From: Hydrogenophilales bacterium | GTDB taxonomy: Bacteria > Pseudomonadota > Gammaproteobacteria > Burkholderiales > Thiobacillaceae | Assembly (NCBI GenBank): GCA_016195805.1 | Contig: JACPYT010000001.1 | Span: 1-57,878 of the forward strand | Direction of reading: 5' to 3' | DNA: 57,878 nt | Part shown: in pieces, positions 28,971 through 41,379 of the stretch | How the letters are laid out: each line of letters opens with the position of its first letter | Position numbering within the stretch: the first letter of the stretch is position 1 | The notes under the pieces: model-generated | Told to the model about the DNA's origin: nothing | What the model saw: only the letters and a program-made list of their open reading frames with translations | The model's database searches: none | Translations under genes and position numbers: made by a program

Positions 28971-29951
28971 ATGCAAAGCGCTACGGAATTTCTCAAGCCG
29001 CGTATTGTGGAGGTGGATCGCGCCTCCCCGCTGCACGCCAAGGTCATCATGGAACCCTTCGAGCGTGGCTATGGCCACACGCTGGGCAATGCGCTGCGTC
29101 GTATCCTGTTGTCTTCCATGGTTGGTTACGCGCCGACCGAAGTGGCGATCAGCGGTGTCGTTCACGAGTATTCGACCATCGAAGGCGTGCAGGAGGATGT
29201 CGTCGACATCCTCCTGAACCTCAAGGGCATTGCGTTCAAGATGCACGGTAAATCCGAGGCGGTCCTGAAGGTGTCCAAGTCCGGCGAAGGCGTCGTCACG
29301 GCGGGGGATATCGAGGTCGGGCACGACATCGAGGTGCTGAATCCCGATCACGTGATTGCCCACCTGACCAAGGGCGGCAAACTCGATATGGAAATCAAGA
29401 TCGAGGCTGGCCGAGGCTACCAGCCGGCCACCGCGCGCAAGGTTTCGGAAGAAACCCGCGCCGTCGGCTCGATTCTGGTCGACGCTTCGTTCAGCCCGGT
29501 GCGCCGGGTGGCCTATTCGGTGGAAAGCGCCCGCGTCGAGCAGCGTACCGACCTCGATCGCCTGGTGATCGATATCGAAACCAATGGCGTGGTCGAGCCC
29601 GAAGAAGCCGTGCGTACTGCAGCCCGCATCCTGGTGAACCAGCTGTCCGTGTTCGCCGATCTGGAAGGCACGCCGGCCGAGTCCGAGTCGCCGCGTTCGC
29701 CGCAGGTCGATCCCCTGCTGTTGCGTCCCGTGGATGACCTGGAGCTGACCGTCCGTTCGGCCAACTGCCTGAAAGCCGAAAACATCTATTTCATCGGCGA
29801 CCTGATCCAGCGTTCCGAAACCGAACTGTTGCGCACACCCAACCTGGGCCGCAAGTCGCTGAACGAAATCAAGGATGTGCTCGCTTCCAAGGGCCTGTCC
29901 CTGGGCATGAAGCTGGAAAACTGGCCGCCGGTCGGCCTTGAGCGCCCCTGA
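28971..29951 (+). CDS. rpoA: DNA-directed RNA polymerase subunit alpha
   Basis: 326 aa. The N-terminal domain (about 1-235) has [20 protein letters not shown], which dimerises and nucleates beta/beta' assembly. A linker is followed by the alpha-CTD (about 255-320) with [18 protein letters not shown] and [16 protein letters not shown], which binds UP elements and activators. A 20-bp tandem duplication covers its stop codon. Confidence 0.99.
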   Translation: MQSATEFLKPRIVEVDRASPLHAKVIMEPFERGYGHTLGNALRRILLSSMVGYAPTEVAISGVVHEYSTIEGVQEDVVDILLNLKGIAFKMHGKSEAVLKVSKSGEGVVTAGDIEVGHDIEVLNPDHVIAHLTKGGKLDMEIKIEAGRGYQPATARKVSEETRAVGSILVDASFSPVRRVAYSVESARVEQRTDLDRLVIDIETNGVVEPEEAVRTAARILVNQLSVFADLEGTPAESESPRSPQVDPLLLRPVDDLELTVRSANCLKAENIYFIGDLIQRSETELLRTPNLGRKSLNEIKDVLASKGLSLGMKLENWPPVGLERP

Positions 29952-29978
29952 AATATTTGGCGCGCCCCTGAAATATTT
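29942..29978 (+). repeat. 20-bp-period tandem duplication at the rpoA stop codon
   Basis: GCGCCCCTGAAATATTT occurs at 29942-29958 and again, identical over 17 bases, at 29962-29978. The first copy contains the rpoA TGA; the second lies in the rpoA-rplQ spacer. It is probably a local replication-slippage duplication. No function is evident. Confidence 0.85.
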
Positions 29979-30068
29979 AGCAAGCCCTGTAACCACACCA
30001 CAAACAATAAAGTGCGGGTCGCCGTGGCTGGCGGCCTAGCCCAAGAATACTGACTGAAAGGAATAGCC

Positions 30069-30458
30069 ATGCGTCATCGTCAATCCAACCGCAAGCTGAA
30101 CCGCACCACCAGCCATCGTCTGGCCATGTTCCGCAACATGAGCAACTCGCTGCTGAAGCACGAAATCATCAAGACCACGCTGCCGAAAGCCAAGGAACTG
30201 CGCCGTTTCGTCGAGCCGCTGATCACCCTGGGCAAGGAGCCCAGCCTGGCCAACCACCGCTTGGCGTTCGACCGCCTGCGCGATCGCGAGATGGTCGTCA
30301 AGCTGTTCGGCGAACTGGGCCCGCGTTACAAGACCCGTCCCGGTGGCTACCTGCGCATCCTGAAATACGGATTCCGCAATGGCGACAATGCGCCGATGGC
30401 GCTGGTCGAACTGGTTGATCGCCCGGACAGCGATGCTGCGCCGGTCGATGCCGAATAA
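30069..30458 (+). CDS. rplQ: 50S ribosomal protein L17
   Basis: 129 aa, [20 protein letters not shown]. It has the conserved [20 protein letters not shown] helix and a short C-terminal tail. It lies at the tunnel exit side of 50S and is the last gene of the super-cluster, 117 nt after rpoA and 21 nt before a strong terminator. Confidence 0.98.
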   Translation: MRHRQSNRKLNRTTSHRLAMFRNMSNSLLKHEIIKTTLPKAKELRRFVEPLITLGKEPSLANHRLAFDRLRDREMVVKLFGELGPRYKTRPGGYLRILKYGFRNGDNAPMALVELVDRPDSDAAPVDAE

Positions 30459-30479
30459 ATTGCCTCATTGAGGATGCAG

Positions 30480-30505
30480 AAAAAGCCGGGATTTCCCGGC
30501 TTTTT
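30480..30505 (+). terminator. Intrinsic terminator after rplQ
   Basis: GCCGGG (30485-30490) pairs with CCCGGC (30495-30500) around ATTT, flanked by A5 on the left and T5 on the right. It is a classical, nearly symmetric terminator that ends the ribosomal super-cluster. Confidence 0.92.
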
Positions 30506-30613
30506 CTTTGTGCAGCCAGTCCGCTGTACAACGCGTAGTCCCTCGTGTTTCGTCTTGCGACGCGGCGGCATTATCGGGCATAGTCACCGTTCCCGTTCAT
30601 CGCAGGACTACCC

Positions 30614-31342
30614 GTGATCGTTCTCTTCACCGATTTCGGCGTGCGCGACCCCTATGTCGGACAGGTCAAAGCGCGTCTGGCAGAACATGCCCCTGCCCAG
30701 CAGGTGGTGGACCTGCTGCACGAGGCGCCGGACTTCAATCCCCATGCGGGTGCGCACCTGCTTGCCGCATTTGCGCCTGGCTTCGCGCCGGGCAGCGTAT
30801 TTCTGGCGGTGGTGGATCCGGGGGTCGGCACGCCGCGTGACGCCGTGGTGGCGCTGGCCGGCGGGCGCTGGTTTGTCGGGCCGGACAACGGGCTGCTGTC
30901 GGTTGTTGCCGCTCGCCATGCCGACACCCGGCTGTGGCGCATCACCTGGCAACCTGAAGTACTGTCCGCAACGTTTCATGGCCGCGACCTGTTCGCGCCG
31001 ATAGCGGCCGACATCGCGCGCGGTGAATTTCCTACCGACAAGCTGACTCCAATGGACACGCTCCATGTCGAGTTCGATGCGGGCGACCTGCCGCGCGTGA
31101 TTTACATCGACCACTACGGCAACGCCTGGACTGGGGTGCGTAGTGTCTCAAAGGATGCGCGCGTGAGCGCCGCCGGCGAGTTGTTCAAGCACAGCGAGAG
31201 CTTCGGTTTCGTCGGCAAGGGGGAGGGCTTCTGGTTCGTCAACAGCGTCGGCCTGCTGGAACTCGCGGTCAACCGGGGGAGTGCCGCCGCAACGTTTGGC
31301 CTGGCAGTGGGCGATCCGGTGCAGGTGCAGCGGCTGAACTGA
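30614..31342 (+). CDS. SAM hydrolase / SAM hydroxide adenosyltransferase family protein (DUF62)
   Basis: 242 aa, read from a GTG start giving MIVLFTDFGVRDPYVGQVKA. The N-terminal FTDFG...YVG motif, VVDPGVGT, FVGPDNGLL and a C-terminal beta-barrel with FGFVGKGEGFWFVNSVGLLE identify the DUF62 family, whose studied members hydrolyse S-adenosylmethionine to adenosine and methionine. Its cellular purpose in most bacteria is unclear. It stands alone after the rplQ terminator and converges on glycerate kinase with only 6 bp between stops; no terminator is visible in that gap. Confidence 0.88.
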   Translation: MIVLFTDFGVRDPYVGQVKARLAEHAPAQQVVDLLHEAPDFNPHAGAHLLAAFAPGFAPGSVFLAVVDPGVGTPRDAVVALAGGRWFVGPDNGLLSVVAARHADTRLWRITWQPEVLSATFHGRDLFAPIAADIARGEFPTDKLTPMDTLHVEFDAGDLPRVIYIDHYGNAWTGVRSVSKDARVSAAGELFKHSESFGFVGKGEGFWFVNSVGLLELAVNRGSAAATFGLAVGDPVQVQRLN

Positions 31343-31348
31343 TGGTAC

Positions 31349-32614
31349 TTACTTCAGCCCGAGCAGCAACACCCGATAGTCGTTGACGTTGGTGCGGGTG
31401 GGGCCGGTGACGACGAGGTCGCCCAGCGCAGAAAAGAAGCCGTGGCTGTCGTGCGCGGCAAGCAGCCCGGCTGGGTTCAGACCCTGTGTTCGCGCACGAG
31501 CAAGGGTGTCGGGTGTGAGCAGTGCGCCGGCATTATCCTCGCTGCCGTCGATGCCATCGGTGTCGCACGCAATCGCCCAGGCTGGATCGCCATCCAGAGC
31601 CAGCGCCAAGGCCAGCAGATATTCGCTGTTGCGGCCGCCGCGACCATGCCTGGGCTGCAGGCTGACGGTGGTTTCGCCGCCCGAGACCAGGGCCACGGGC
31701 CGTTGCGTACTGCAGGCGCGGGCCAGGGCGGCATGCTGCCGCGCAACAGTCTGGGCGTCGCCGCTGACGCTGTCCGAGATCAGCAGCGCGAGGATGCCGT
31801 GCTGTTCGAAAAAGCGAAGTGCCGCCATGAGGCTGTCGTGCGCACGGGCAATGACGCGGTTTTCCATGCGCGAAAAACACGGATCTCCGGGTTTGGGCGT
31901 GTCTGCGCGCGCGTCGGCAGCGCAGCTCTCGAGGTAGTGCCTGACGCCGGGCGGAAGCGCGATGCGGAAATGCGCCAGCCTGTCGAGCGCGTCAGCACAG
32001 GTCGTGGGATCCGGCGCATAGGGACCGGACGCGATGGTGGCGGGGTCGTCGCCGACGACATCGGAAATGATCAATGCCAGTCCCTGGGCCTTGCCTGCGG
32101 CCTGCGCCAGCCGCCCACCCGACAGGCGGGTGAGGTGTTTGCGCACGGTGTTGATGTCGTGGATGGTGGCGCCTGCCTGCAGCAGGGACTTGGTGACCTG
32201 GCGCAATTCCTTCAGGGTGATGCCTTCGACCGGCGCGGCGAGCAGGCTGGAGCCGCCGCCGGAAATCAGGGCCAGCAGCAGATCGTCCTCGTCCAGCTGT
32301 GCGGACAGCTCCAGCATGCGCAAGGCCGCGCCCTCGCCGCGCCCGTCGGGCAGCGGGTGGCTGGCTTCGACCACTTCGATGCGGCGAGTGGGCAGGCTGT
32401 GCTGATAGCGTGTCACCACCAGGCCGGCCAGCGGTGCATCCGCCGGCCAGTGCGACTCGACGGCGGCGGCCATGCTGGCGGCCGCCTTGCCGCCGCCGAC
32501 TACCAGCGTGCGGCCGTGCGGCGGCGAAGGCAGATGCGGCGGCAGGATGCGCGCGGGATCGGCGGCAGCAACCGCAGCACGGAACGACTCCAGTAGCAGA
32601 GCGCGCGGATTCAT
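31349..32614 (-). CDS. ttuD: Glycerate 2-kinase (MOFRL family, TtuD-like)
   Basis: 421 aa from the start at 32614 (MNPRALLLESFRAAVAAADP); the frame stays open further upstream but that part has no family resemblance. The N-terminal DUF4147 domain has VVGGGKAAASMA and ALISGGGSSLLAAP. The C-terminal MOFRL domain has GRGGRNSEYLLALALAL and DTDGIDGSEDNAGAL. It phosphorylates D-glycerate to 2-phosphoglycerate, as in glycolate or tartronate-semialdehyde salvage, useful in an autotroph. It is the last gene of the uvrA-rluF-ttuD minus-strand run. Confidence 0.88.
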   Translation of the reverse strand: MNPRALLLESFRAAVAAADPARILPPHLPSPPHGRTLVVGGGKAAASMAAAVESHWPADAPLAGLVVTRYQHSLPTRRIEVVEASHPLPDGRGEGAALRMLELSAQLDEDDLLLALISGGGSSLLAAPVEGITLKELRQVTKSLLQAGATIHDINTVRKHLTRLSGGRLAQAAGKAQGLALIISDVVGDDPATIASGPYAPDPTTCADALDRLAHFRIALPPGVRHYLESCAADARADTPKPGDPCFSRMENRVIARAHDSLMAALRFFEQHGILALLISDSVSGDAQTVARQHAALARACSTQRPVALVSGGETTVSLQPRHGRGGRNSEYLLALALALDGDPAWAIACDTDGIDGSEDNAGALLTPDTLARARTQGLNPAGLLAAHDSHGFFSALGDLVVTGPTRTNVNDYRVLLLGLK

Positions 32615-32705
32615 CCGACGGAAATGGAAAACAGCATGCCGAATTGTAGGGCCTGAACCCGGCGTGGCGTCGACAGCCGCAGTGGCATCGTTTACCGGGC
32701 GGCGC

Positions 32706-33440
32706 CTAAAAACGTTCATCCGGACGCAGATAGCGCCACTGTCCCGGCGGCAAGTCACCCAGTCGCACGCGGCCGATACGCACCCGCTTCAGCCCCAGGA
32801 CCTTCAGGCCGACCAGTTCGCACATGCGGCGGATCTGGCGCTTGCGGCCTTCCTTCAGGATGAAGCGCAACTGGTCGGCGTTCTGCCAGCCGACTTTGGC
32901 CGGGCGCAATTTTCGGCCGTCGAGCGACAGGCCGTGGTTGAGCAGGGCGAGGCCCCTGTCGTCCAGTCGGCCTTCGACCCGCACCAGATATTCCTTTTCG
33001 ACTTCGGAATCGTCGCCGATCAGCTGCTTGGCGATGCGCCCATCCTGAGTCAGCACCAGCAGGCCGGTCGAATCGATGTCGAGTCGCCCGGCAGGCGCCA
33101 GGCCTTTCAGATGCGCGGGGTGGAAGGCCTGCGTGGCGCATCCGTCCTGCCATTGTGTGTCGGGGCGGATCAGGGTCACGGCTGGTTGGTAACCCGGTTC
33201 CGGCTGGCCCGACACGTAGCCGACCGGCTTGTGCAGCAGAATGGTTACGCGCTGCTGTTGCTGTGCGCTGGCGGCGTTGTCCAGGCGGATCGCGCAGTCG
33301 GGTTCGACCTTGGTGCCGAGTTCGCTCACCCGCCTGCCGTCCACGAAGACGAGTCCTTTTTCGATGTAGCTGTCGGCCTCGCGGCGCGAGCACAGCCCGC
33401 GCTCGGACATCAGTTTGGACAGGCGAACCGGCTCGGCCAT
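32706..33440 (-). CDS. rluF: 23S rRNA pseudouridine synthase, RluF/RluB-type
   Basis: 244 aa. An N-terminal S4 domain ([20 protein letters not shown], about 5-24) is followed by the RsuA-type catalytic domain with [17 protein letters not shown] and catalytic Asp121. The [20 protein letters not shown] stretch is closest to E. coli RluF (which modifies 23S U2604) as I recall it, so the RluF label is likely but the exact target is inferred. It starts 11 nt after the uvrA stop on the same strand. Confidence 0.85.
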   Translation of the reverse strand: MAEPVRLSKLMSERGLCSRREADSYIEKGLVFVDGRRVSELGTKVEPDCAIRLDNAASAQQQQRVTILLHKPVGYVSGQPEPGYQPAVTLIRPDTQWQDGCATQAFHPAHLKGLAPAGRLDIDSTGLLVLTQDGRIAKQLIGDDSEVEKEYLVRVEGRLDDRGLALLNHGLSLDGRKLRPAKVGWQNADQLRFILKEGRKRQIRRMCELVGLKVLGLKRVRIGRVRLGDLPPGQWRYLRPDERF

Positions 33441-33451
33441 AAGGAGGACTC

Positions 33452-36274
<2,823 letters not shown>

Positions 36275-36372
36275 TGTCAGGGGGCGTGAGGCGTAATTCG
36301 CAACCTGCTAATATAACGGACTTCACGAATTCGCCGAATCCCGACGTGGCTCAAATCGACCTTTCCGAAAGC

Positions 36373-37734
36373 ATGACAAGTGCCGAAAAGCGCGCCACAT
36401 CGGGCCTGGCAGCGATTTTCGGTCTGCGTATGCTGGGCATGTTCCTCATCCTGCCGGTGTTCGCGCTCTATGCCGAGCATCTGCCCGGCGGCAACAATCA
36501 CACCCTGGTCGGCCTGACGCTCGGCATGTATGGCCTGACGCAGGCGCTGCTGATGATCCCCTTCGGCATGGCGTCCGACCGCATCGGCCGCAAGAAGGTG
36601 ATCATTTCCGGCCTGATCCTGTTTGCGATCGGCAGCTTTGTCGCCGCGTCGGCGTCCGATATCTACTGGACGATTTTCGGCCGCGCCATCCAGGGCGCCG
36701 GGGCGATTTCCGCCGCCATCACCGCCATGCTCGCCGACCTCACCCGCGAGGAACACCGCACCAAGGCGATGGCGCTGATCGGTTCCACCATCGGGCTCAC
36801 CTTTGCCGCGTCGATGGTGGCGGGGCCGGCGCTCAACCACCTCATCGGCGTGCCGGGGATTTTTGCGCTGACCGGCGTACTGGCGCTGGCCGCCATCTGG
36901 GTCGTGAAGGTATGGGTGCCCGATCCTCTGGTCAGCCATTTCCACGCCGACGCCCAGGCCAACCCGGCGCGGCTGAAGGACGTCTTGCGCGATGGCCAGT
37001 TGCTGCGGCTCGACTTCGGCATTTTTGCGCTGCACGCCGCGCAGATGGCCATGTTTGTCGTGGTGCCGGTGGCGCTGAAGAACAGCGGGCTGCCGCCCGC
37101 CCACCACTGGATGGTCTATCTGCCCGTGCTGCTGGGTTCGTTCCTGCTGATCGTGCCGGCCATCATTTATGGCGAAAAGCACGGCAAACTGAAACCGGTG
37201 TTCATCGGCGCGGTGGCGCTGATGCTACTGGCCCAGTTGGGGCTCGCGTTCGGCATCGGACATTTCTGGGGCATCGTGGGGGCGCTGTTCTTTTATTTCG
37301 CCGCCTTCAACCTGCTCGAGGCCAGCCTGCCCTCGCTGATTTCCAAGCTCGCCCCGGTGTCGGCCAAAGGCACCGCGATGGGCGTTTACAACACCGCGCA
37401 GGCGCTGGGGCTGTTCTTCGGCGGCGTCTTCGGCGGCTGGCTGGCGCAGCATGTCGGTTTTTACGCCGTGTTCCTGTTCTGTGTGGTCCTGATGGCGGTC
37501 TGGCTGGCGCTGAGCCTGTCGATGACCGCGCCGCCGGCGATCAAGACCCGCATGTTCCGCGTCGGCACGATGCCTGCGGACCAGGCCGCACTGCTGAAAA
37601 CCCAGCTGGCCGGCGTTGCCGGAGTGGTGGAGGCCATGGTACTGGCCGAGGAGGGCGTGGCCATGCTCAAGGTCAGCCTGCATGGCTGGGACGAAGCCGC
37701 TGCGCGCATCCTGCTTGAGACAGCGGGCGCCTGA
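36373..37734 (+). CDS. yajR: MFS transporter, YajR-like with C-terminal YAM domain
   Basis: 453 aa from ATG 36373 ([20 protein letters not shown]), which aligns with the E. coli YajR start; a GTG at 36346 is an alternative. Twelve transmembrane helices are expected, with the MFS motif [10 protein letters not shown] after TM2 and [13 protein letters not shown] in TM4. After the last helix a soluble domain of about 65 residues ([20 protein letters not shown] to the end) matches the ferredoxin-like YAM domain. The substrate is unknown. It lies between uvrA and ssb, genes that are direct divergent neighbours in many Proteobacteria. Confidence 0.87.
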   Translation: MTSAEKRATSGLAAIFGLRMLGMFLILPVFALYAEHLPGGNNHTLVGLTLGMYGLTQALLMIPFGMASDRIGRKKVIISGLILFAIGSFVAASASDIYWTIFGRAIQGAGAISAAITAMLADLTREEHRTKAMALIGSTIGLTFAASMVAGPALNHLIGVPGIFALTGVLALAAIWVVKVWVPDPLVSHFHADAQANPARLKDVLRDGQLLRLDFGIFALHAAQMAMFVVVPVALKNSGLPPAHHWMVYLPVLLGSFLLIVPAIIYGEKHGKLKPVFIGAVALMLLAQLGLAFGIGHFWGIVGALFFYFAAFNLLEASLPSLISKLAPVSAKGTAMGVYNTAQALGLFFGGVFGGWLAQHVGFYAVFLFCVVLMAVWLALSLSMTAPPAIKTRMFRVGTMPADQAALLKTQLAGVAGVVEAMVLAEEGVAMLKVSLHGWDEAAARILLETAGA

Positions 37735-37772
37735 TAGAATCGACACACTACAGCTTACATTCAAGGGAAAAC

Positions 37773-38252
37773 ATGGCATCCGTCAATAAAGTGATTCTGG
37801 TCGGCAACCTCGGGCGCGACCCTGAAATGCGCTACCTGCCGAGCGGAGAGGCTGTTGCCAACCTCGCCATTGCCACCACCGACAAATACAAGGACAAAAC
37901 CGGCCAGATGGTCGAGCAGACCGAGTGGCACCGCGTCAGTTTCTTTGGCCGCACTGCCGAAGTGTGCGGGCAATACCTGAAGAAGGGCAGCCAGGTCTAC
38001 GTCGAGGGCTCGATCCGCACCCGCAAGTACACCGACAAGGAAGGCGTCGAGAAATACGCCACCGAAATTCGCGGCGATCGTATGCAGATGCTGGGCAGCA
38101 AGGGCGGCGGCGGCATGGCCGACATGGACGACGGCGGGTTCAACCAGAGCACCCCGGCGCCGCGCAGCCAGCCGCGCGGCAGTGCCCCGGCCGCCGCGCA
38201 GCGTCCCGCCAGCAGCGGGTTCGACGACATGGACGACGATATTCCGTTCTGA
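37773..38252 (+). CDS. ssb: Single-stranded DNA-binding protein
   Basis: 159 aa. The OB-fold covers about 1-108 ([40 protein letters not shown]). A Gly/Ala/Pro-rich disordered linker ends in the acidic tip DDDIPF (154-159) that recruits repair and replication partners. A -10-like TAGAAT lies at 37735-37740 just after the yajR stop, but no good -35 accompanies it. Confidence 0.98.
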   Translation: MASVNKVILVGNLGRDPEMRYLPSGEAVANLAIATTDKYKDKTGQMVEQTEWHRVSFFGRTAEVCGQYLKKGSQVYVEGSIRTRKYTDKEGVEKYATEIRGDRMQMLGSKGGGGMADMDDGGFNQSTPAPRSQPRGSAPAAAQRPASSGFDDMDDDIPF

Positions 38253-38344
38253 AGTCAGGCCGCAGGACAGTCGGCCGTTATCCCTGAAACACACAATAAA
38301 CAGGGCGGATAGGGGGAAGGTGCGCGTGCGCACCGGCAATTGGC

Positions 38345-40396
38345 GTGATCAGACCACACACTACGTTCAAGGTATTGGGGCGCGCGCTTCTTCTGGGCGG
38401 CGTCCTGGGGTGTGCCCAGCAGGCGCGCGCTGCGATTACCGAAACCGATTTTCTTGAAGACCTTCCCGTGGTGTTGTCGGCGTCGCGCCTGTCGCAGCCG
38501 GTAAACGAGGCGCCCGCCGCCGTCACCGTCATCGATCAGGACATGATCCGTGCCTCGGGTTTTCGCGATATTCCCGACCTGTTCCGTCTGGTGCCGGGAT
38601 TCACCGTAGCCTATACGCGCGACAACACGTGGGGCGTCAGCTATCACGGGCTGGGGGATGCCTTTTCCCGCCGCATGCAGGTGCTGATCGATGGGCGATC
38701 GGTGTATACCCCGGGTTTTGGCGAGGTACCGTGGGCGTCGCTGCCGATCTCCATCGAGGATATCGAGCGCATCGAAGTGGTGCGGGGACCCAATTCGGCG
38801 TCCTACGGATCGAATGCCTTCCTCGGGGTCATCAACATCATCACCAAGACGGCGGCCCAGGTGGCGGGCAGCCATCTTTCCGTGCAGGGCGGAAACCAGG
38901 GCATGTCGGGCGCACTGTTCCGCTACGGGAACGGCACGGACGATCTGCATTACCGTCTCACCGTCTCGGACCAGCGGCGCGACCGTTTTGATACCCAGTC
39001 AGAAAAGACGGCGACGCGCCATATGGATTTGCGAGTCGACTACCAGTTGTCCGCAAGCGACGAGATCAACACGACCTTTGCCCTGAGCCGCGGAGACTGG
39101 CAACAGGGCGTGCCGGGCGATATCGGGGACCCGATGCGCGGCCTCGATGTGGGCTCGGAGCATTTTCAGACCCGGTTCCACAGGGTCATCGATGCCGAGA
39201 ACGAATGGTCCCTGCAGTTTTACCACACGCGTCTGCGCAAGGCGGACGAGTTTTTGGCGGTGCTGTCACCGCTCCTCCCTCCATCATCCATGGTGCCGGT
39301 CAATTTTGGCTACATGCAGTGGCGCGACGACCTCGAATTCCAGAGGATTTCCCGCCTGTCCGACAGCCTGCGCCTGGTGTGGGGCTCCGAAGCACGCAGG
39401 GAAGGGGTGACGGCCCCGGGCTATTTCTACAACCAGGGTACGCAAACGGGTACGCTGTTTCGCCTGTTCGGCAATGCCGAGTGGCGCCTGGCGCCCGAAT
39501 GGATCGTCAACGCCGGCGCCATGGCCGAGCACCATTATCTGAGCGGCTTTGACCTGTCGCCCCGCTTGGCCCTCAATTTCGTGCCGTCGGCGGATCATGC
39601 CCTGCGCGCTTCGATCAGCCGGGCCTACCGTTCCCCCACCTTCTTCGAGGAATCTGGAGACCAGCGCGTCTTCCACCTGGACGGCACCCCGTTTGACCGC
39701 TATTTTGCACCTTCGGCCGGGCTGCAGGCCGAGCAGATCGTTTCTCGGGAACTGGGTTATGTCGGCCATATCCGCCCGCTCAAGCTACAGGTTGATGTCC
39801 GCTTGTTCCACGACAACCTCACCCGGTTGATCGGCGACCGAAACATCGGGGACGATCCGGTAAGTTATACGCCCAAACTGTTCCAATACGCGAATCTGCT
39901 GGAAGCGACGATCCGGGGGGGCGATACCCAGTTGCGCTGGACGCCGCGTCGCTGGCTCGATCTGATTCTGTCCTATGCTTGGGTGAAGATCGATTCGCCC
40001 GACGTCGATTACGCTGCGTCTACGCCGAGAAACAATTTTTCCGCACTGGGCATCTTCAAGCTCGACCGGGGTTGGGAGGCCAGCGTGGGCGTGTACAGGC
40101 AGGACTACATGGTTTGGCTGGGCGATGGCGATTACACTGCGCCGTTCACTCGGGTCGACGCACGCTTGGCCAAACGCTGGGAACTGCAGGGGAAACAGGT
40201 GGAACTTGCGCTGGTGGGGCAGAACCTGGGGGGGGCAGCCCTATCAGGAATTCCGCAACGACAACCTGTTCAGCCGGCGCGCCTACCTGAGTCTGACGCT
40301 CGACTGGTGAATCCTGCGGCGAGGATCGGGATGCTAACTTGCCAGTACGTTATTGAGCTGGCGAGGCCCCGCCCATATTCATACTTGGGCCCATAA
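38345..40396 (+). CDS. TonB-dependent outer-membrane receptor, frameshifted near the C-terminus
   Basis: A GTG start gives a signal peptide of about 29 residues ending QQARA, then the plug (LPVVLSASRLSQPVNEAPAA, IERIEVVRGPNSASYGSNAF, GVINIITKTA) and a 22-strand-type barrel. As written it ends at 40396 with an atypical tail. After the G8 tract at 40228-40235 another frame reads QPYQEFRNDNLFSRRAYLSL and stops at 40310 right after TLDW, a proper last beta-strand with a terminal aromatic residue. A G7 tract would restore this 654-residue protein. Ligand unknown; no siderophore, metal or B12 genes lie nearby to suggest one. Confidence 0.85.
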   Translation: MIRPHTTFKVLGRALLLGGVLGCAQQARAAITETDFLEDLPVVLSASRLSQPVNEAPAAVTVIDQDMIRASGFRDIPDLFRLVPGFTVAYTRDNTWGVSYHGLGDAFSRRMQVLIDGRSVYTPGFGEVPWASLPISIEDIERIEVVRGPNSASYGSNAFLGVINIITKTAAQVAGSHLSVQGGNQGMSGALFRYGNGTDDLHYRLTVSDQRRDRFDTQSEKTATRHMDLRVDYQLSASDEINTTFALSRGDWQQGVPGDIGDPMRGLDVGSEHFQTRFHRVIDAENEWSLQFYHTRLRKADEFLAVLSPLLPPSSMVPVNFGYMQWRDDLEFQRISRLSDSLRLVWGSEARREGVTAPGYFYNQGTQTGTLFRLFGNAEWRLAPEWIVNAGAMAEHHYLSGFDLSPRLALNFVPSADHALRASISRAYRSPTFFEESGDQRVFHLDGTPFDRYFAPSAGLQAEQIVSRELGYVGHIRPLKLQVDVRLFHDNLTRLIGDRNIGDDPVSYTPKLFQYANLLEATIRGGDTQLRWTPRRWLDLILSYAWVKIDSPDVDYAASTPRNNFSALGIFKLDRGWEASVGVYRQDYMVWLGDGDYTAPFTRVDARLAKRWELQGKQVELALVGQNLGGAALSGIPQRQPVQPARLPESDARLVNPAARIGMLTCQYVIELARPRPYSYLGP

Positions 40397-40436
40397 GGGT
40401 ATAATTACGCAACTTCTTGATTTGTCGGAGCGATTT

Positions 40437-40697
40437 ATGCCGATTTATGCCTACCAATGTGCGTCCTGCGGCTTCGCCCAGGATGAAATGCAGAAAGTGT
40501 CCGATGCCCCGCTGACGGTGTGTCCGTCCTGCGGCCAGGCTGATTACGTCAAGCAGGTGACGGCGGCCGGTTTTGCGCTCAAGGGTACCGGCTGGTATGC
40601 CACCGATTTCAAAGGGGGCGGCAGCAAGCCGGCGGAAACGAAGCCCGACGCGCCCTCGCATACCTGCGGCACGGGTGCGTGTCCGGCGTGTAACTGA
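40437..40697 (+). CDS. FmdB-family zinc-ribbon protein
   Basis: 86 aa from ATG 40437 (MPIYAYQCASCGFAQDEMQK). Two CxxC pairs, C8/C11 and C29/C32, make the small zinc ribbon of the FmdB regulatory-protein family; a Gly/Pro-rich tail with extra Cys (HTCGTGACPACN) follows. Function unknown. A TATAAT lies at 40400-40405 without a clear -35. The fmdB-DUF502-aspS order is common in Betaproteobacteria; here a terminator separates the first two. Confidence 0.88.
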   Translation: MPIYAYQCASCGFAQDEMQKVSDAPLTVCPSCGQADYVKQVTAAGFALKGTGWYATDFKGGGSKPAETKPDAPSHTCGTGACPACN

Positions 40698-40715
40698 CGA
40701 GGCGTTGTAAACCGG

Positions 40716-40752
40716 GAAGCGGGCGGTGCAAGCCGTCCGCTTCTTTGTTTTT
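40716..40752 (+). terminator. Intrinsic terminator between fmdB-like gene and DUF502 gene
   Basis: GAAGCGGGCGG (40716-40726) pairs over 11 bp, one G-U, with CCGTCCGCTTC (40733-40743) around TGCAAG. TTTGTTTTT follows. It ends 15 nt before the next ATG, so the downstream gene needs partial read-through or a promoter overlapping this region. Confidence 0.8.
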
Positions 40753-40766
40753 GACTGAATAGTCCT

Positions 40767-41369
40767 ATGAAGCGTTATTTCATTACCGGCCTGCTGATCT
40801 GGGTGCCGCTGGGGATCACCCTGTGGGTGCTCAACCTGCTGATCGGCACCCTGGACCAGAGTCTGCTGGTGCTGCCGGCCAGATGGCAGCCGCAGGCTTG
40901 GCTGGGGATGCGCATTCCCGGCCTGGGCGTGATTCTGACGCTGCTGATCATTGTGCTGACCGGCGTGTTCGGCGCCAATTTTTTCGGCCAGAAGATTATC
41001 GATTTCTGGGAGCGGCAGTTGACCCGTATCCCGGTGGTGAAAACCATCTACGGCAGCGTCAAGCAGGTATCCGACACCCTGCTGTCGGGCAGCGGCCATG
41101 CTTTCCGCAAGGTGCTGCTGGTGCGCTATCCGCATCCGCAGGCGTGGTCGCTGGCGTTCCAGACCAACGTGCCTGACGAGGTGAGCCGTGTGCTGCCGGA
41201 CGAGCACGTGGCGGTATTCATCCCCACCACGCCGAGCCCGGTCAACGGATTCTATTTTTATGTGAAAAAGAGCGAGGTCGTCGAGCTGGATGTGTCGGTC
41301 GACCGCGCGTTGAAATACATCGTCTCGATGGGCGTCGCTTCCGGCGAGTCGGGGCGAAGCAGCCACTAG
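40767..41369 (+). CDS. DUF502 family membrane protein
   Basis: 200 aa. It has two N-terminal transmembrane helices (about 5-27 and 53-75) around a short periplasmic loop, then a cytoplasmic domain with the family stretch [20 protein letters not shown] and a conserved [16 protein letters not shown]. No enzymatic motif is seen and the function is unknown. It ends 10 nt before aspS, so it is probably cotranscribed with it. Confidence 0.88.
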   Translation: MKRYFITGLLIWVPLGITLWVLNLLIGTLDQSLLVLPARWQPQAWLGMRIPGLGVILTLLIIVLTGVFGANFFGQKIIDFWERQLTRIPVVKTIYGSVKQVSDTLLSGSGHAFRKVLLVRYPHPQAWSLAFQTNVPDEVSRVLPDEHVAVFIPTTPSPVNGFYFYVKKSEVVELDVSVDRALKYIVSMGVASGESGRSSH

Positions 41370-41379
41370 GAAACCAAAC

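Noticed and set aside
31442..32596. A 384-codon plus-strand frame opposite glycerate kinase
   Set aside because: The minus strand shows the complete MOFRL glycerate kinase motifs; the plus frame has no recognisable domain.
36275..36372. Possible LexA/SOS box in the uvrA-yajR gap
   Set aside because: The only CTG-containing stretch (CTGCTAATATAACGG) lacks the matching ACAG half-site, so the consensus is not met.
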